From: an uncultured Paludibaculum sp.
GTDB lineage: Bacteria > Acidobacteriota > Terriglobia > Bryobacterales > Bryobacteraceae
Direction: 5' to 3'
DNA: 64,000 bases
NCBI RefSeq assembly: GCF_963665245.1
Contig: NZ_OY762267.1
Location: 1,364,001-1,428,000 of the forward strand
Under the pieces are notes generated by a model, which searched no databases, was not told where the DNA came from, and saw only the letters and a list, made by a program, of their open reading frames with translations. Below, in pieces: positions 42,086 through 51,999 of this stretch. Each line of letters opens with the position of its first letter. Positions within the stretch are counted from its first letter, which is position 1. The position numbers were made by a program, and so were the translations under genes.

Positions 42086-42942
42086 GAAGTCTGGTCGCCG
42101 GCCGTTGCACAGGGGCGGAACTCCGCGCCCTTCAATCCCGCCAACTCGATTCTTTCGAAGAGTGCGGCCGTCACCAGGATCTCGTTGAATGCAGTTCCCT
42201 CGCTCCCGAAGTACTCACGGGTCTTCGCGATCGGCGGGCCCATGCTCAGGACAGCCGGAAAGGGGCCCCGACAGACAGGAGAGTATTTCTGCCTGCCACA
42301 TGCCGTACACGCAGCCGGGGGCACTCCATACAGATTCAGACTTGCCGTTTGCTGAAGCTTCAACTGGACGACCGTTTCCAGGGGCGCGCCTGATCGATGG
42401 TGCAGCACCGGCTCGCACTCGACCCCAAGCGGGCGGAATACGGACGCCCATCGATCCTTTCGCACAAACAACTCATCGTCCACCCAGTTCAACTTCAGAA
42501 TCGATCTGCGTCCCCAGGCAGGCTCTCCCTTCATGCGGAACAGCGCCTTCTGCCGTGGGCCAACGCCGCAGAACATACACCGATCACTCAGATTGTAGGT
42601 TGTGACCTCAAAGGGCAGACACCTCAGTCCAGGAACAACAGTTATGTCGGACGGCTCGGGGTATCCACTCGTCCAGCAGTAGTCCAGTGCCAAGAACCGT
42701 GCCGCTGACCTTTCCTCGTCGGTGAAGGTCGTTTCGATGCGCCGGCCGATCCAGTGCTTCTCCGACTCAAGATCGGCCAGCAACTGAGCCACGGATCTCC
42801 ATCTCGCGTCGTCCTCAGCCACCTTGCAATAGAGTGGGCCCCCACGAAGGCCGGCGTCTGACAGTTCCACACCAATTTCCCGGAACACGTCAATCACCGC
42901 GTTGTCGTCTCTACCGATAGTTAGAACATGTGTGATCCGCAT
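42082..42942 (-). CDS. Double-CXXCG-motif protein of unknown function
   Basis: A 286-residue cytosolic-looking protein starting at ATG 42940-42942 behind AGGGGGCG. Two CXXCG motifs, CMFCG (122-126) and CTACG (212-216), 85 residues apart, should form one zinc site. Between them lies WGRRSILKLNWVDDELFVRK and after them EYFGSEGTAFNEILVTAALF, then LKGAEFRP. The layout recalls the double-CXXCG paralogues of Myxococcus, some of which are SitI6-type immunity proteins against self-killing toxins, but the N-terminal 110 residues differ and I cannot call it immunity. Its last base triplet overlaps the following ORF (ATGA). Confidence 0.75.
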   Translation of the reverse strand: MRITHVLTIGRDDNAVIDVFREIGVELSDAGLRGGPLYCKVAEDDARWRSVAQLLADLESEKHWIGRRIETTFTDEERSAARFLALDYCWTSGYPEPSDITVVPGLRCLPFEVTTYNLSDRCMFCGVGPRQKALFRMKGEPAWGRRSILKLNWVDDELFVRKDRWASVFRPLGVECEPVLHHRSGAPLETVVQLKLQQTASLNLYGVPPAACTACGRQKYSPVCRGPFPAVLSMGPPIAKTREYFGSEGTAFNEILVTAALFERIELAGLKGAEFRPCATAGDQTS

Positions 42943-43094
42943 AGTTCGCCCCCTGCGTCCCGCGCCAGCCAAGCCATCAAAACGCACATCTCTTCCGTTA
43001 GGCCCTTTCGGCATGCAGGATATTGCAGGAACACGGTCATCATACTGGCTCCCGTCCTGGCGAATAGTCGCGCCAAGCCTTGCAGCACGGCCAT
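42921..43094 (-). CDS. Possible 57-aa ORF overlapping the double-CXXCG gene start
   Basis: ATG 43092-43094 opens 57 codons ending with TAA 42923-42921, 22 bases inside the double-CXXCG gene in another frame. Composition is protein-like (MAVLQGLARLFARTGASMM, then MCVLMAWLARDAGG), mostly helical. It may be a coupled small gene or the tail of a deleted upstream partner. No clear ribosome site. Confidence 0.35.
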   Translation of the reverse strand: MAVLQGLARLFARTGASMMTVFLQYPACRKGLTEEMCVLMAWLARDAGGELCGSHMF

Positions 43095-43192
43095 GACAAT
43101 GCCATACGCCGGCGTGCGGCTGCGGCCTCCGCCGGCCTAATAGGTTCAAGTTATAGGAATTCAATCTTCACGGTTCTATACTTTCACCCACG

Positions 43193-46100
43193 ATGGCTAG
43201 AATCGTCATCTGGGTCACAGCGGCCGTGTGCTGTCCGCTGGTCTTCGCTCAAAGTAACCTGGCGACCGTGAATGGGATCATCTCAGACCCCCATCAGGAC
43301 GCGGTGCTCAATGCGGTGGTTCAGGCGCGCAACGACGAAACATGCGTCATCCGATCAGTCACTACCGGATCAACCGGCCGCTATGAGATTCCCGGCCTTG
43401 TTCCCGGGCCGTACACCATCGAAGCGCAGGCTTCGGGCTTCTCCACGGCCACGCATCCGATCCGCCTCGAAGTGGGACAGAACATGCGTCTCGACCTGGG
43501 CCTTACCGTCGGTCCGGCTAAGACCTCACTGGAGGTGACCTCGACGGTGGAGATGCTCAAGACCCAGGATGCTGCTGTCGGTGAAGTTGTCGAGACCAAA
43601 TCTGTCAAGGAATTGCCCCTCAATGGACGGGCCCTGCTCGACCTTGCTCTTACCGTCCCCGGCTCGCACCAGGGGCACGGTACCTATGTGCCCGGCCGTA
43701 CATGCGCAGACGGGCTCAATGAACCCGCTCTACTGGCGTCCGGGCCAAAACTCTTCGCTGACGATCGGCGGCAACCGCCCCAACGCGAACTACTTCCTCA
43801 TTGACGGCGCCGTCAATACCGACCCGACCTTCAATACACAGAACCTCAGCCTCTCGCCCGACGCGGTCCGCGAGTTCCAGGTCCAGACCGGAAGCTACTC
43901 GGCCGAGCTGGGCGGCGCCGGGGGCGGCCAGATTAATATCATCACCAAGAGCGGCACGTCGAAGTATCACGGAACCGCCTATGAGTTCCTGCGCAACGGC
44001 GCCATGGACGCGCATAGCTTCAACGAGGATCCCGGGGGGAAGTTCCTCGTCCAGAACAATTTCGGTGCGTCTCTCGGCGGCCCTCTCGTCGGCAGCAAGA
44101 CATTCTTCTTCGCCAACTACGAAGGGCTGCGCCGAGTGAAGGCCATCACCTCCATCGGCACGGTACCCATGGAGGAGGAAGCGGCCGGTGATTTCAGCGG
44201 CGCCGGCGTGGATATCTTCAATCCCTTCAGCCAGCGCGCCAACCCAGACTACGATCCCTCCAAGCCGGTCAGCAAGACCAATCCACAGAACCTCCGCGAC
44301 CCCTTCCCCTGCAACGTGATCCGTTCGGGTCTTCTGAACTCCGCCGCCCAGGTCATGTTGAACCGCTATGTGCCGCGCCCCAACACCATGGACATGGGCG
44401 CCATGATCATGGATGGAGTGCCTTCCGTCGTCGGCGCCGGCAAGGACTCCAACAACTTCCTGGATCAACGCAACCAGCGCAGCACCAACGATCAGGGCAC
44501 GCTTCGTGTCGACCGCGTGTTCGACCAGGCCGGCAAGATCACCGCCCGTTTCTCCGCGGGAGCGGAGCACGGATTCACACCCCAGAATCTGCCCGGCTTC
44601 GGCCTCTTCCACGACAACCTCTCGCAGAACGCCAACATCGGCTGGACGCGCGTCCTATCGTCCAACCTCGTCACCACAGCATTGATCGCCTACTCGCGTC
44701 TCTCCATGACCCATTCGGAAGAGAACGCCGGCGTCAACAACATCATCGGCGAACTGGGCATTCAGGGTGTCGGCTTCGGGGGCGCGCGTGCGTGGGGCGC
44801 ACCCTACTTCAACGTCTAAGGGTATTCCGCGTTCGGCGACACCTTTCAAGCGACGCCCATGCAGAGCTGGGACACCATCGTGGAAGGGCGAGACACGCTC
44901 TCGTGGCAGCATGGCCACCACAGTCTTCGGGTGGGTGGGGCGTATCGCCGCTTCATCTGGCCGATGTGGGCCTATGTCCTCAGCCGCGGCTACTATCAAT
45001 TCACCAGCGGCTACACCACCCGCACAGCCACCAACGATGGCACCGGCTCCGCGCTAGCCAGCATGGAGTTGGGACTCCCGGCGGTGCGGCAGCGCCAGGT
45101 GGGTTCCCCACGCATGAACCTGCGTCAGTGGTACGCCGACGCCTATGTGCAGGACACCTGGCGCATCACGCCCACCACAACCTTGAATCTCGGCCTGCGC
45201 TATGAGTTCATGAGCCCCCTCACCGATGTCTCCAACCAATGGGCCGGCTTGTTCGTCACACCGGAGAAGCTCACTGCCTACATCGGCGGCCAGATGGGGA
45301 CACCCAAGGGACTCTTCTATCCGAACAAACTGAAGTTCGCTCCACGTCTCGGCATCGCGCAACAGATTCCTCGCTTCGGTCTGGTCGTGCGGGCCGGCTA
45401 TGGGATCTTCTACACGCCTGTGGACATGAACACGTGGTGCAACAACCTCCACAACGTGCCTATCATCTTCCCGGAAACCAACCAGAGCGACGCTTTTACG
45501 CCTTCCATCAAGACCTTTGATTTCGCCGCGCCGGTCGTCGGCCGAACCGTCACCAGCTTCACCGCCTTCGATCCCTTCCAGGCGCCTCAGTATGTCCATC
45601 AATTGTCGGCTTCCATCGAAAAGAGCCTCGGCCAGGCAACCACTCTCGAAATCGGCTATCAAGGCGATCGTGGTTTTCGTCTGCAGCGCGCCCACCTCAT
45701 CAACAATGCCCTCCCCGGTTCGGGCCTGATTCAGCCGCGCCGACCTTATGGGAGCGCCACCGTCCCGCAGGGTACGGTGTTTCCGGACAGCGTCACGGTC
45801 GTCAGCAACACGATCCCCGTCAGCACGGTCGTCTGGCTCGAGAACACGGCACGAAGCTGGTATGACGCCGGCTACGTCAACCTGCGCCGGCGCTACTCCG
45901 GTGGACTCAGCCTCCTAGCCAACTACACTTATGCCAAGAACCTCAGCGATGCACCGGACTTCCGCTCACCCAAGTTCGAAGCCGCCATCCCGCAGAACAA
46001 CCAGGACTTGAACTCGGAGAAAGGGCCATCCTGCGACATCCGGCACCGCTTCGCGCTCAGCGCCGTGTATGACGTTCATATGCTGGTCCGCTGGAACTGG

Positions 46101-46571
46101 TCCCGCGCCGTGTCGCGCAATTGACAATTGTCCACAATCTATCAGGCGCAAAGCGGCTTCCCCTTTACCATCTCCGTCTTTGGCGATACAGCCAATACCG
46201 GCACGGTCCTTGGTGAGAATCCGGTGCGTGCCAACTATACTGGCCAACCGGTCCTTGGGCCGGGTACGCACACCGCCCAGCAGTGGTTCAATCCACTGGC
46301 CTTCTCGGCGCCGGCACCTTACACATTCGGCAATGCCGGACGGAATACCGTGTACGGCCCTGCCCTGCAGACGCTGGATGTCGCTACCGCCCGCACGTTT
46401 GTCGTCACCGAAGCCGCCCGGTTCCAGCTCCGTCTGGAGGCGTTCAATGCGCTCAACAAGGTGAACCTGGGCACGCCCAATCGCTTCGTGAACACCGCGC
46501 AGTTTGGTACCATCACCGAATCCTCCACTCCAGGCCGCCAGATCCAGGTCAGCGCGCGGTTTTCGTTCTGA
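43193..46571 (+). pseudogene. Oar-like TonB-dependent receptor, inactivated
   Basis: About 1125 codons of an outer-membrane receptor. A signal peptide and carboxypeptidase-regulatory-like domain (LATVNGIISDPHQDAVLNAV) lead into plug and barrel (NYFLIDGAVNTDPTFNTQNL, SAELGGAGGGQINIITKSGT) and end with a C-terminal aromatic (QVSARFSF). Three lesions interrupt it: a +1-type frame change between about 43680 and 43715, TAA at 44817-44819 (family Gln before GYSAFGD), and TGA at 46122-46124 (family Trp in SRNWQLSTIYQ). Flanking sequence of every lesion is still recognisable, so decay is recent or the reads are faulty. Such receptors import or bind large glycans and occur in many acidobacterial copies. 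Confidence 0.9.
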
Positions 46572-46976
46572 CCAGACCGGCGCCGCGGGGCAGCGGGGCA
46601 GAGGATCCGTTTTGGATCGATGGACGTGGAGTTCGTAGCTGACTTCCACGGCCGCTTGATCGAAGGAACTACCCGACCGGACCCAGTTCCCCTAGCAACA
46701 CAAATCGAGTAAGTGTTTGCCCGGAATGTAGTAAAATCAGAGGCCACAAGCAACTCCGCAGCAGCCGTAGGAGTTCATCCGCATCAAGAAGGCGGATGGT
46801 TGGGCTCCGGAGAATTCCTATGGCTGGGCCCCATCATCAGACCAGCCAAAACGTGGACGCCGACAACGGCGCAGGGCGCCCACCCAGCGGTGGTCTGACC
46901 TTTGACCGCCGTCCAGAGCATTGAGTCCAGTTCGTAGCGACAAAGATTACGCCGCCTGACTGAACGTCCGTACCCT
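46572..46976. other. Intergenic region between TonB pseudogene and GT-C gene
   Basis: 405 bp with no supported gene. It contains the nested stem at 46837-46898. The last ~80 bp before the GT-C gene must hold its promoter, but I see no good boxes. Confidence 0.5.
46837..46898. other. Nested inverted repeat, possible structured RNA
   Basis: TCAGACCA (46837-46844) pairs with TGGTCTGA (46891-46898), and inside, GTGGACGCC (46853-46861) pairs 8 of 9 with GGCGCCCAC (46875-46883). A small RNA, late terminator or protein site are all possible; no T tract follows. Confidence 0.35.
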
Positions 46977-48722
46977 ATGATCGCCGCACTCACTTCCATC
47001 GCCTCAGCACTTTTCGTCTGCGCGGCCTGTTACTGCACCGGGCGCATCGTGACACCTGGGCGGCCTTTCCCCTGGCCGGTCCGCATGGTGCTGGGCATGG
47101 CCGTTCTGAGCTGCATTTTCTTTTTCCTGTTGGAGAGCGGACTAGGCTATCCGCCTGCCTTCATCCTGGTTGGCGTAGCAGCTATCGGTGGCTTTGCCGC
47201 TGTCATTGGCCCTCGTGTCGGGCCAAGGCAGATCAGCTTTCCGGTGCCCGTGCTTGTCATGCTTGGCGTCTACGCCGTCCTCTATGGGATGCATGCCCTC
47301 GCCCCGGAAACCGGCTACGATGCGACCGGTTACCATCTCGGACTGCCGATGGAATGGCTCAGAAACGGCGGCTTCCCGAATCGCATTGGATTCTATGAAC
47401 TGCTGCCTCAGGGCATGGAGACCATCTATGGGTTCGCGCTTTCGCTCAACGCAGATTCTGTCGCCCCAGCGCTGGTCCATTTTGCCTGCCTCTTCGCTAC
47501 TGTGGCTCTGCTCCTCTCAGTCGGCAAGAAGTTGGAGTTGCCGACATGGGCCGCTCCCTGTACCTCAGTCGTCTTCGTGGCCTGCCCGTCAGTGGGCGTA
47601 AGCGCCACGAGTGCGTACACCGATATTGCGTTCGTGCTGGCTACCCTTGTGACGTTCTACCTGGTGCTCGACCTGTGGCCGGATTCGTCGCCGGCGTCCT
47701 GGGCACTGGCGGGCGTCGCAGCCGGTTTCTGCTATTCCGTGAAATTACCCGGCCTGGTGGTGCCAGCAGCCATCATCATCGTTCTCCTAATAAAGAGAAG
47801 ACTGCCGGAACTGGCGGGCTTTGCCGCCGGGGCTTTTATGATTGCCGCCCCCTGGATGGGGCGAGCCCTCTTTTCTACCTGGAATCCTGTTGCTCCGATG
47901 CTCAACACGGTCTTTCGGAACATCTGGTTTTCTCCCGAAACCGATTCGTACTTGAGAGGTGTGTTTCAGTTTTTGTCGCCTAACGGTCTTCGCGAGTTCA
48001 GCGTCCTCGACGACATCGCGTTCCACGGAAGTCGTCTGGGCCTTATTGGGCCTATTGTGATCGCCGCGCCGCTGGGCCTGCTTGGCCTGTGGAAGAAGAG
48101 CGTCCGGCCGATTGCCCTGGCGAGTTGCATCCTGTTCGTGATCTACACTCAGAACCTGAGTGCACGATTCCTCCTGCCCTCGTTCCTGTTCGCAGTTCTT
48201 GCCCTGATGGCGGTCGTGCCCCGCAAGTTGGCGCACACCCTGACAATTGTGGCTGCCATCGCCAGCTGGCCCGCTGTTGCCTCTGTGTATTCCGGTTCCG
48301 GCGTCGCTCTCGATGGATGGCCCTACCAGGCCGCACTAGGAATGGAGAGCCAACAGTCCTATTTGCGCCGGACAATGCCCATCTACGAATTTGCTGAGTT
48401 TGCCCGAAAACATATCCCTCGTGATGCGAGGGTCTTCGATTGCGCAGGTCTGCCAAGCTACTACTCCGGCGCGGTGACTCAGCAGTTCTGGCAGACCTCG
48501 GAAATGTGGTCGTTGTACCGGATCCTATTGGACGCCATGCCGCAGAAGGCGCGCGACAGGGTCGGCCTCCAGTTTGCCAGCCACGATGTGCGATACCTTA
48601 CGCTGGCGGCGGGTCCGTCGGCCGGGGTGCCGTGGGCTGCGGACTTCATGAAGGAGCCAGAAGCGTGGGGCTTCCGCCTGGTGGGCAGCGTAGGGGACTA
48701 CCGACTGTATGCCGTCCGTTGA
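46977..48722 (+). CDS. GT-C-type membrane glycosyltransferase (family 39-like)
   Basis: A 581-residue polytopic protein with about 11-12 membrane helices. The first long exoplasmic loop holds PETGYDATGYHLGLPMEWL, the acidic motif typical of GT-C enzymes of the PMT/ArnT type, which use polyprenyl-phosphate sugars on the periplasmic side. The C-terminus (VFDCAGLPSYYSGAVTQQFW to VGDYRLYAVR) is a soluble domain. Which acceptor is glycosylated is unknown; the minus-strand GT4 gene 100 bp on could belong to the same glycan system. Confidence 0.82.
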   Translation: MIAALTSIASALFVCAACYCTGRIVTPGRPFPWPVRMVLGMAVLSCIFFFLLESGLGYPPAFILVGVAAIGGFAAVIGPRVGPRQISFPVPVLVMLGVYAVLYGMHALAPETGYDATGYHLGLPMEWLRNGGFPNRIGFYELLPQGMETIYGFALSLNADSVAPALVHFACLFATVALLLSVGKKLELPTWAAPCTSVVFVACPSVGVSATSAYTDIAFVLATLVTFYLVLDLWPDSSPASWALAGVAAGFCYSVKLPGLVVPAAIIIVLLIKRRLPELAGFAAGAFMIAAPWMGRALFSTWNPVAPMLNTVFRNIWFSPETDSYLRGVFQFLSPNGLREFSVLDDIAFHGSRLGLIGPIVIAAPLGLLGLWKKSVRPIALASCILFVIYTQNLSARFLLPSFLFAVLALMAVVPRKLAHTLTIVAAIASWPAVASVYSGSGVALDGWPYQAALGMESQQSYLRRTMPIYEFAEFARKHIPRDARVFDCAGLPSYYSGAVTQQFWQTSEMWSLYRILLDAMPQKARDRVGLQFASHDVRYLTLAAGPSAGVPWAADFMKEPEAWGFRLVGSVGDYRLYAVR

Positions 48723-48823
48723 ATGTGGGGTGGTGTCGTAACGTCCGATGCGGCGACGGTGCGCTGCCAAGTGGGTGCATGGCGCTGTCCCGTGGAAGGG
48801 GGGCCTTCGCCGTTCCACCGATG

Positions 48824-50050
48824 TCAGATCTCGTCGAACACCGCCGCCGGTCCCGGGCCACGAACCGATCTCTCCTCGACCGTAGCGCCCTGCAGTGCCT
48901 CACCATACGCCGCGTACACGCCCTCAAACACCCGATCCCATGACTGGCTTTCAGCGAACGATCGAGCCGCACTTCTCATCGTCCGGCGCAACGCGTCCTC
49001 CCCGGCCAATCGCATCACCTGTTCGATGAATTCTTCGGCTCCATGCCCAATCAGCCCTGTCTCGCCGGGCCGTACCAGGAACTTCGGACCACCCCGGCCC
49101 GTCACCACGGCGGGCACTCCGGAGGCCATCGCCTCGACGACCACGTTGCCGTAGGTGTCGGTCTCGGACGGGAACACGAACACGTCCATATCCGCGTATG
49201 CTTGCGCCAGCGCCTGGCCGCGCAGGATGCCTGTGAATGTGGCCCGGCGCAGCCGCGCCTCCAACCAAGCCCGCTCACTGCCGTCACCCACGATCAAGAA
49301 TGAATACCGGCCTGGCATCACACGCTCCAGCGCGTCTTCCACACGCGCCAGCAACCGGACGTTCTTCTCCGGCGAGAGCCGCCCGACAAACCCCAAGACC
49401 ACCTGGCCGTCGTCGTCCCTCCGGACCCTGAAGGAAGGGCCGAATCCAACCGTATCGCTTCCACGGGTCATCAGACGTACCGGCCGCCCGGTGCGCTGAT
49501 GCAACAGTGTGCAGAGCTCCGGAGTCGGCGCCAGCAGGACTCGCGCCAGTTGATAGAAGCGGCAGGACAGGCTCAATGCCGCGCGTTCACCCCACACGTC
49601 CGCGTGGTTCACCAGTCCGGCAGGCACCCCCCGCAACATGCGCCGCAGCCGGCGTCCCGCGTACTCATGGACGTTGGTGTGCCATGACAGCACCAGCGGC
49701 ACCTTCAAGTCATACGCCAGCCACGCCGCCAGCATCCCAGCGTCGCCGGGACCGGTGGCGTGGATCACGTCCGGCTCGAACTCCCGCAGCAGTTCGGCCA
49801 TCCGCTGCTTGTGCCTGGGGCATAGCAGGTCGAAGGAGAGATCCCGCTCGAGCCCCAGCCGCCAGGCACTGCGTGCAAACTCGGCGGTCCAGAACTCGCC
49901 GTCTCTGGTGAAGCTCGCCGACGGCGCAAAGTGAACCGAGAGAAACGGATACGCCCGCCGGCGCGCGAACTCGTGCAGGCTGCGACTAGTCAACGCGACG
50001 CCGTTGACTTCGTGAAACGAATCGGTGAAGAACGCGACGCGAGGGATCAC
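48824..50050 (-). CDS. Family 4 glycosyltransferase
   Basis: A 408-residue GT-B enzyme. The N-terminal domain opens VAFFTDSFHEVNGVALTSRS, as in the MgtA/SQD2-like group that makes glycolipids or mannosides; the C-terminal nucleotide-sugar domain has FVGRLSPEKNVRLLARVED and the E-x7-E motif in FPSETDTYGNVVVEAMASG. Its ATG overlaps the stop of the PHP gene (ATGA, 50047-50050), so the two are co-translated. With the membrane protein at 51218 it forms a three-gene unit. Confidence 0.92.
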   Translation of the reverse strand: MIPRVAFFTDSFHEVNGVALTSRSLHEFARRRAYPFLSVHFAPSASFTRDGEFWTAEFARSAWRLGLERDLSFDLLCPRHKQRMAELLREFEPDVIHATGPGDAGMLAAWLAYDLKVPLVLSWHTNVHEYAGRRLRRMLRGVPAGLVNHADVWGERAALSLSCRFYQLARVLLAPTPELCTLLHQRTGRPVRLMTRGSDTVGFGPSFRVRRDDDGQVVLGFVGRLSPEKNVRLLARVEDALERVMPGRYSFLIVGDGSERAWLEARLRRATFTGILRGQALAQAYADMDVFVFPSETDTYGNVVVEAMASGVPAVVTGRGGPKFLVRPGETGLIGHGAEEFIEQVMRLAGEDALRRTMRSAARSFAESQSWDRVFEGVYAAYGEALQGATVEERSVRGPGPAAVFDEI

Positions 50051-51180
50051 AGCGCCGCCTCCTCACTGCCGGACAGCGCGGCTCGAACCATCCCGTGGAC
50101 GCGGGAGTTGCTGAACAGTTGCACCAGCCCCACGAAGTGCCGCACGACGGCCGGCCCCTGGCCGCCCCACAGCTCCGCAATCGTCACAGGCTCGCCCTCG
50201 TCCGGCTGGTACCACACACGCTGCGCCCACGACTCACGCCCCGCCGCACCCGGCAGGTGGCACAACGCGTCCCGCATCACTTCGAAACAACGCAACAGGA
50301 ACGGTTCGCGGAACTGCGGCAGCACCAGGACGTGGCTCATCTCGTGCGCTCTGACCTCGTCGACAAACTCGCAGAAGGTGGTCGCGTTCGTCAGATTCAC
50401 CACGGCATTTGGTTCCAGGCCGTGGCGGTCGCCGCCGGAGATCACCGGCAGACCGCAGTCGGCACCCAACTCGATCACGGCCTGGTTCTCGCGCCACGGC
50501 CGCAGCCCATTGAACTCCAGCGCGTGGATCCAACCGCGGTGGCGATGGAGGAAACCCGCTATCAGCGCCGCGTGGCGGGCTGCTCCAATGCAGGCCTCGT
50601 CCCACAGGGGATGATTCAGCACCACCAGCGTGTCACGCGACGAGCTGAGTTCCTCCAGCAGACCGGCCAGCAGGGCGGGATCGGGTTGCTGCGTATACTC
50701 GCGCATCCCGGCCTCAATCGACGCCAGCGGGGCGCGCGGAATGTTGTGAACGCCCAGGTGGACGAACGACGGGCCAAAGGGCACGGTCCACTCCACCGAG
50801 TGAGGTACATGACGCGACGATTCCACCACCGTGAGCAACCTCGGAGCGTCCATGTTGTCGTGGTCGGTCAGAGAGACAAGAGCCTCCAGGCCGAGTTGCC
50901 CGGTCACCTGCTTTGACTCCAGTTCCAGGGCCTGTGGTCCGCTCAACGGCGGCGTCCACCATGCCCGCGAGTAGTCGATATCCTTGCCGCTGCGTGCACG
51001 GTATCGTCGTTCCTGCGCCGCCACCAACGAGCCCAGCACCGGGATGCGCGGAACATGACGGGGAATGAACGACAGTGTCTCCCGCGAGTGCATTGTATGG
51101 CTGTGCAGAGAGACACCATGACTGTATCGCGCGGCGGCCTTCGGCTCCCGCCAGTGCAGATCAATCTTCGTACGGTTCAT
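50047..51180 (-). CDS. PHP-domain metal-dependent hydrolase
   Basis: A 377-residue protein of the polymerase-and-histidinol-phosphatase superfamily. Metal-ligand motifs are LHSHTMHS near residue 26, SLTDHDNMDA near 104, a histidine in VLNHPLWDE, and ISGGDRHG. PHP enzymes are phosphoesterases, some removing phosphate from lipid or sugar phosphates. A perfect AGGAGG precedes the ATG. It sits 37 bp after the membrane-protein gene and overlaps the GT4 gene, so a phosphate-releasing step in glycolipid or polymer synthesis is a reasonable inference. Confidence 0.88.
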   Translation of the reverse strand: MNRTKIDLHWREPKAAARYSHGVSLHSHTMHSRETLSFIPRHVPRIPVLGSLVAAQERRYRARSGKDIDYSRAWWTPPLSGPQALELESKQVTGQLGLEALVSLTDHDNMDAPRLLTVVESSRHVPHSVEWTVPFGPSFVHLGVHNIPRAPLASIEAGMREYTQQPDPALLAGLLEELSSSRDTLVVLNHPLWDEACIGAARHAALIAGFLHRHRGWIHALEFNGLRPWRENQAVIELGADCGLPVISGGDRHGLEPNAVVNLTNATTFCEFVDEVRAHEMSHVLVLPQFREPFLLRCFEVMRDALCHLPGAAGRESWAQRVWYQPDEGEPVTIAELWGGQGPAVVRHFVGLVQLFSNSRVHGMVRAALSGSEEAAL

Positions 51181-51217
51181 CTTTGCCTCCTGAGAGTCGA
51201 CGGGTCACGCCACGCAT

Positions 51218-51838
51218 TCATCTGGAACAGGATGGCCGACGGGGCCTTGCAGCTTGATGGAGAACCGGTGAATCTGCTGAAACATTTCCATCTTTTTCTG
51301 TTTTATCGAGTGCACACCATCGCAAGGCCAGAAAGCCTGTGAGCAGCTGAGGCGTGCGCCGCAAGTCGTCTCCCAGCGAGGTCGCGTGGGTCCCTGTGAG
51401 GTACGCGCCCTGCCGCGTTGCATACACGTGGAAGAGCGTTGACAGAATGGTGAACCCCGTGGACACACCGACACCGGCGCGCAGGTTCGGCGTGCCGCGC
51501 AGCAGATGCAGTCCCAGTTCCAGCAACTGCATCGTCAACGGCAGCACGAGCAGTGTCACCATGGCCCCTTGCCACGCCGGTTGAACATACCGCAACGATT
51601 GCGTGAGTGCTCCGCAAAAACCCGTGGTGGCGATGCGCAGTACGAACTCGGCCGCCATCGCGCCGGCCACGGCGCGCCAACCGAACTTCAGCGTCGTGAA
51701 CAAGAACATCAGAGCCCGCAGGGAGGCACTGAACAGGGCCGCCTTCCAGTGCCAGGAGTGGAAGAGCACCGCGGCCGGCTGGGCGAGTATTCGTCGCAGC
51801 GCGCAAACCAAGCTTTCGGACTGTTCCCGCGACGGCAA
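51218..51838 (-). CDS. Integral membrane protein, first gene of PHP/GT4 unit
   Basis: A 206-residue protein with about four hydrophobic segments (LRALMFLFTTLKFGWRAVAG, GAMVTLLVLPLTMQLLELG and others) and the conserved-looking HSWHWKAALFSASLRALM. I have an impression of similar proteins beside PHP and glycosyltransferase genes in other Acidobacteria but cannot name the family. The start is TTG 51836-51838, the only option in frame after an upstream stop. Confidence 0.7.
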   Translation of the reverse strand: MPSREQSESLVCALRRILAQPAAVLFHSWHWKAALFSASLRALMFLFTTLKFGWRAVAGAMAAEFVLRIATTGFCGALTQSLRYVQPAWQGAMVTLLVLPLTMQLLELGLHLLRGTPNLRAGVGVSTGFTILSTLFHVYATRQGAYLTGTHATSLGDDLRRTPQLLTGFLALRWCALDKTEKDGNVSADSPVLHQAARPRRPSCSR

Positions 51839-51999
51839 GCCATCAGGCTACAGGGCACTCCCTTCCAACCGGATGACAGTTTTGCGCCAATTTTGTTGAA
51901 GACGCTCACGGCCGAGGCGCGCCGCTTTGTACACTGGAAGGAGACTGCCTCAACGTGCGACACCGCCGTCCGGCGGCGTTCATCCTTGTCTGGTTCCCG

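Noticed and set aside
41331..42188. 285-codon plus-strand frame
   Set aside because: Antisense to three minus-strand genes and without protein-like periodicity.
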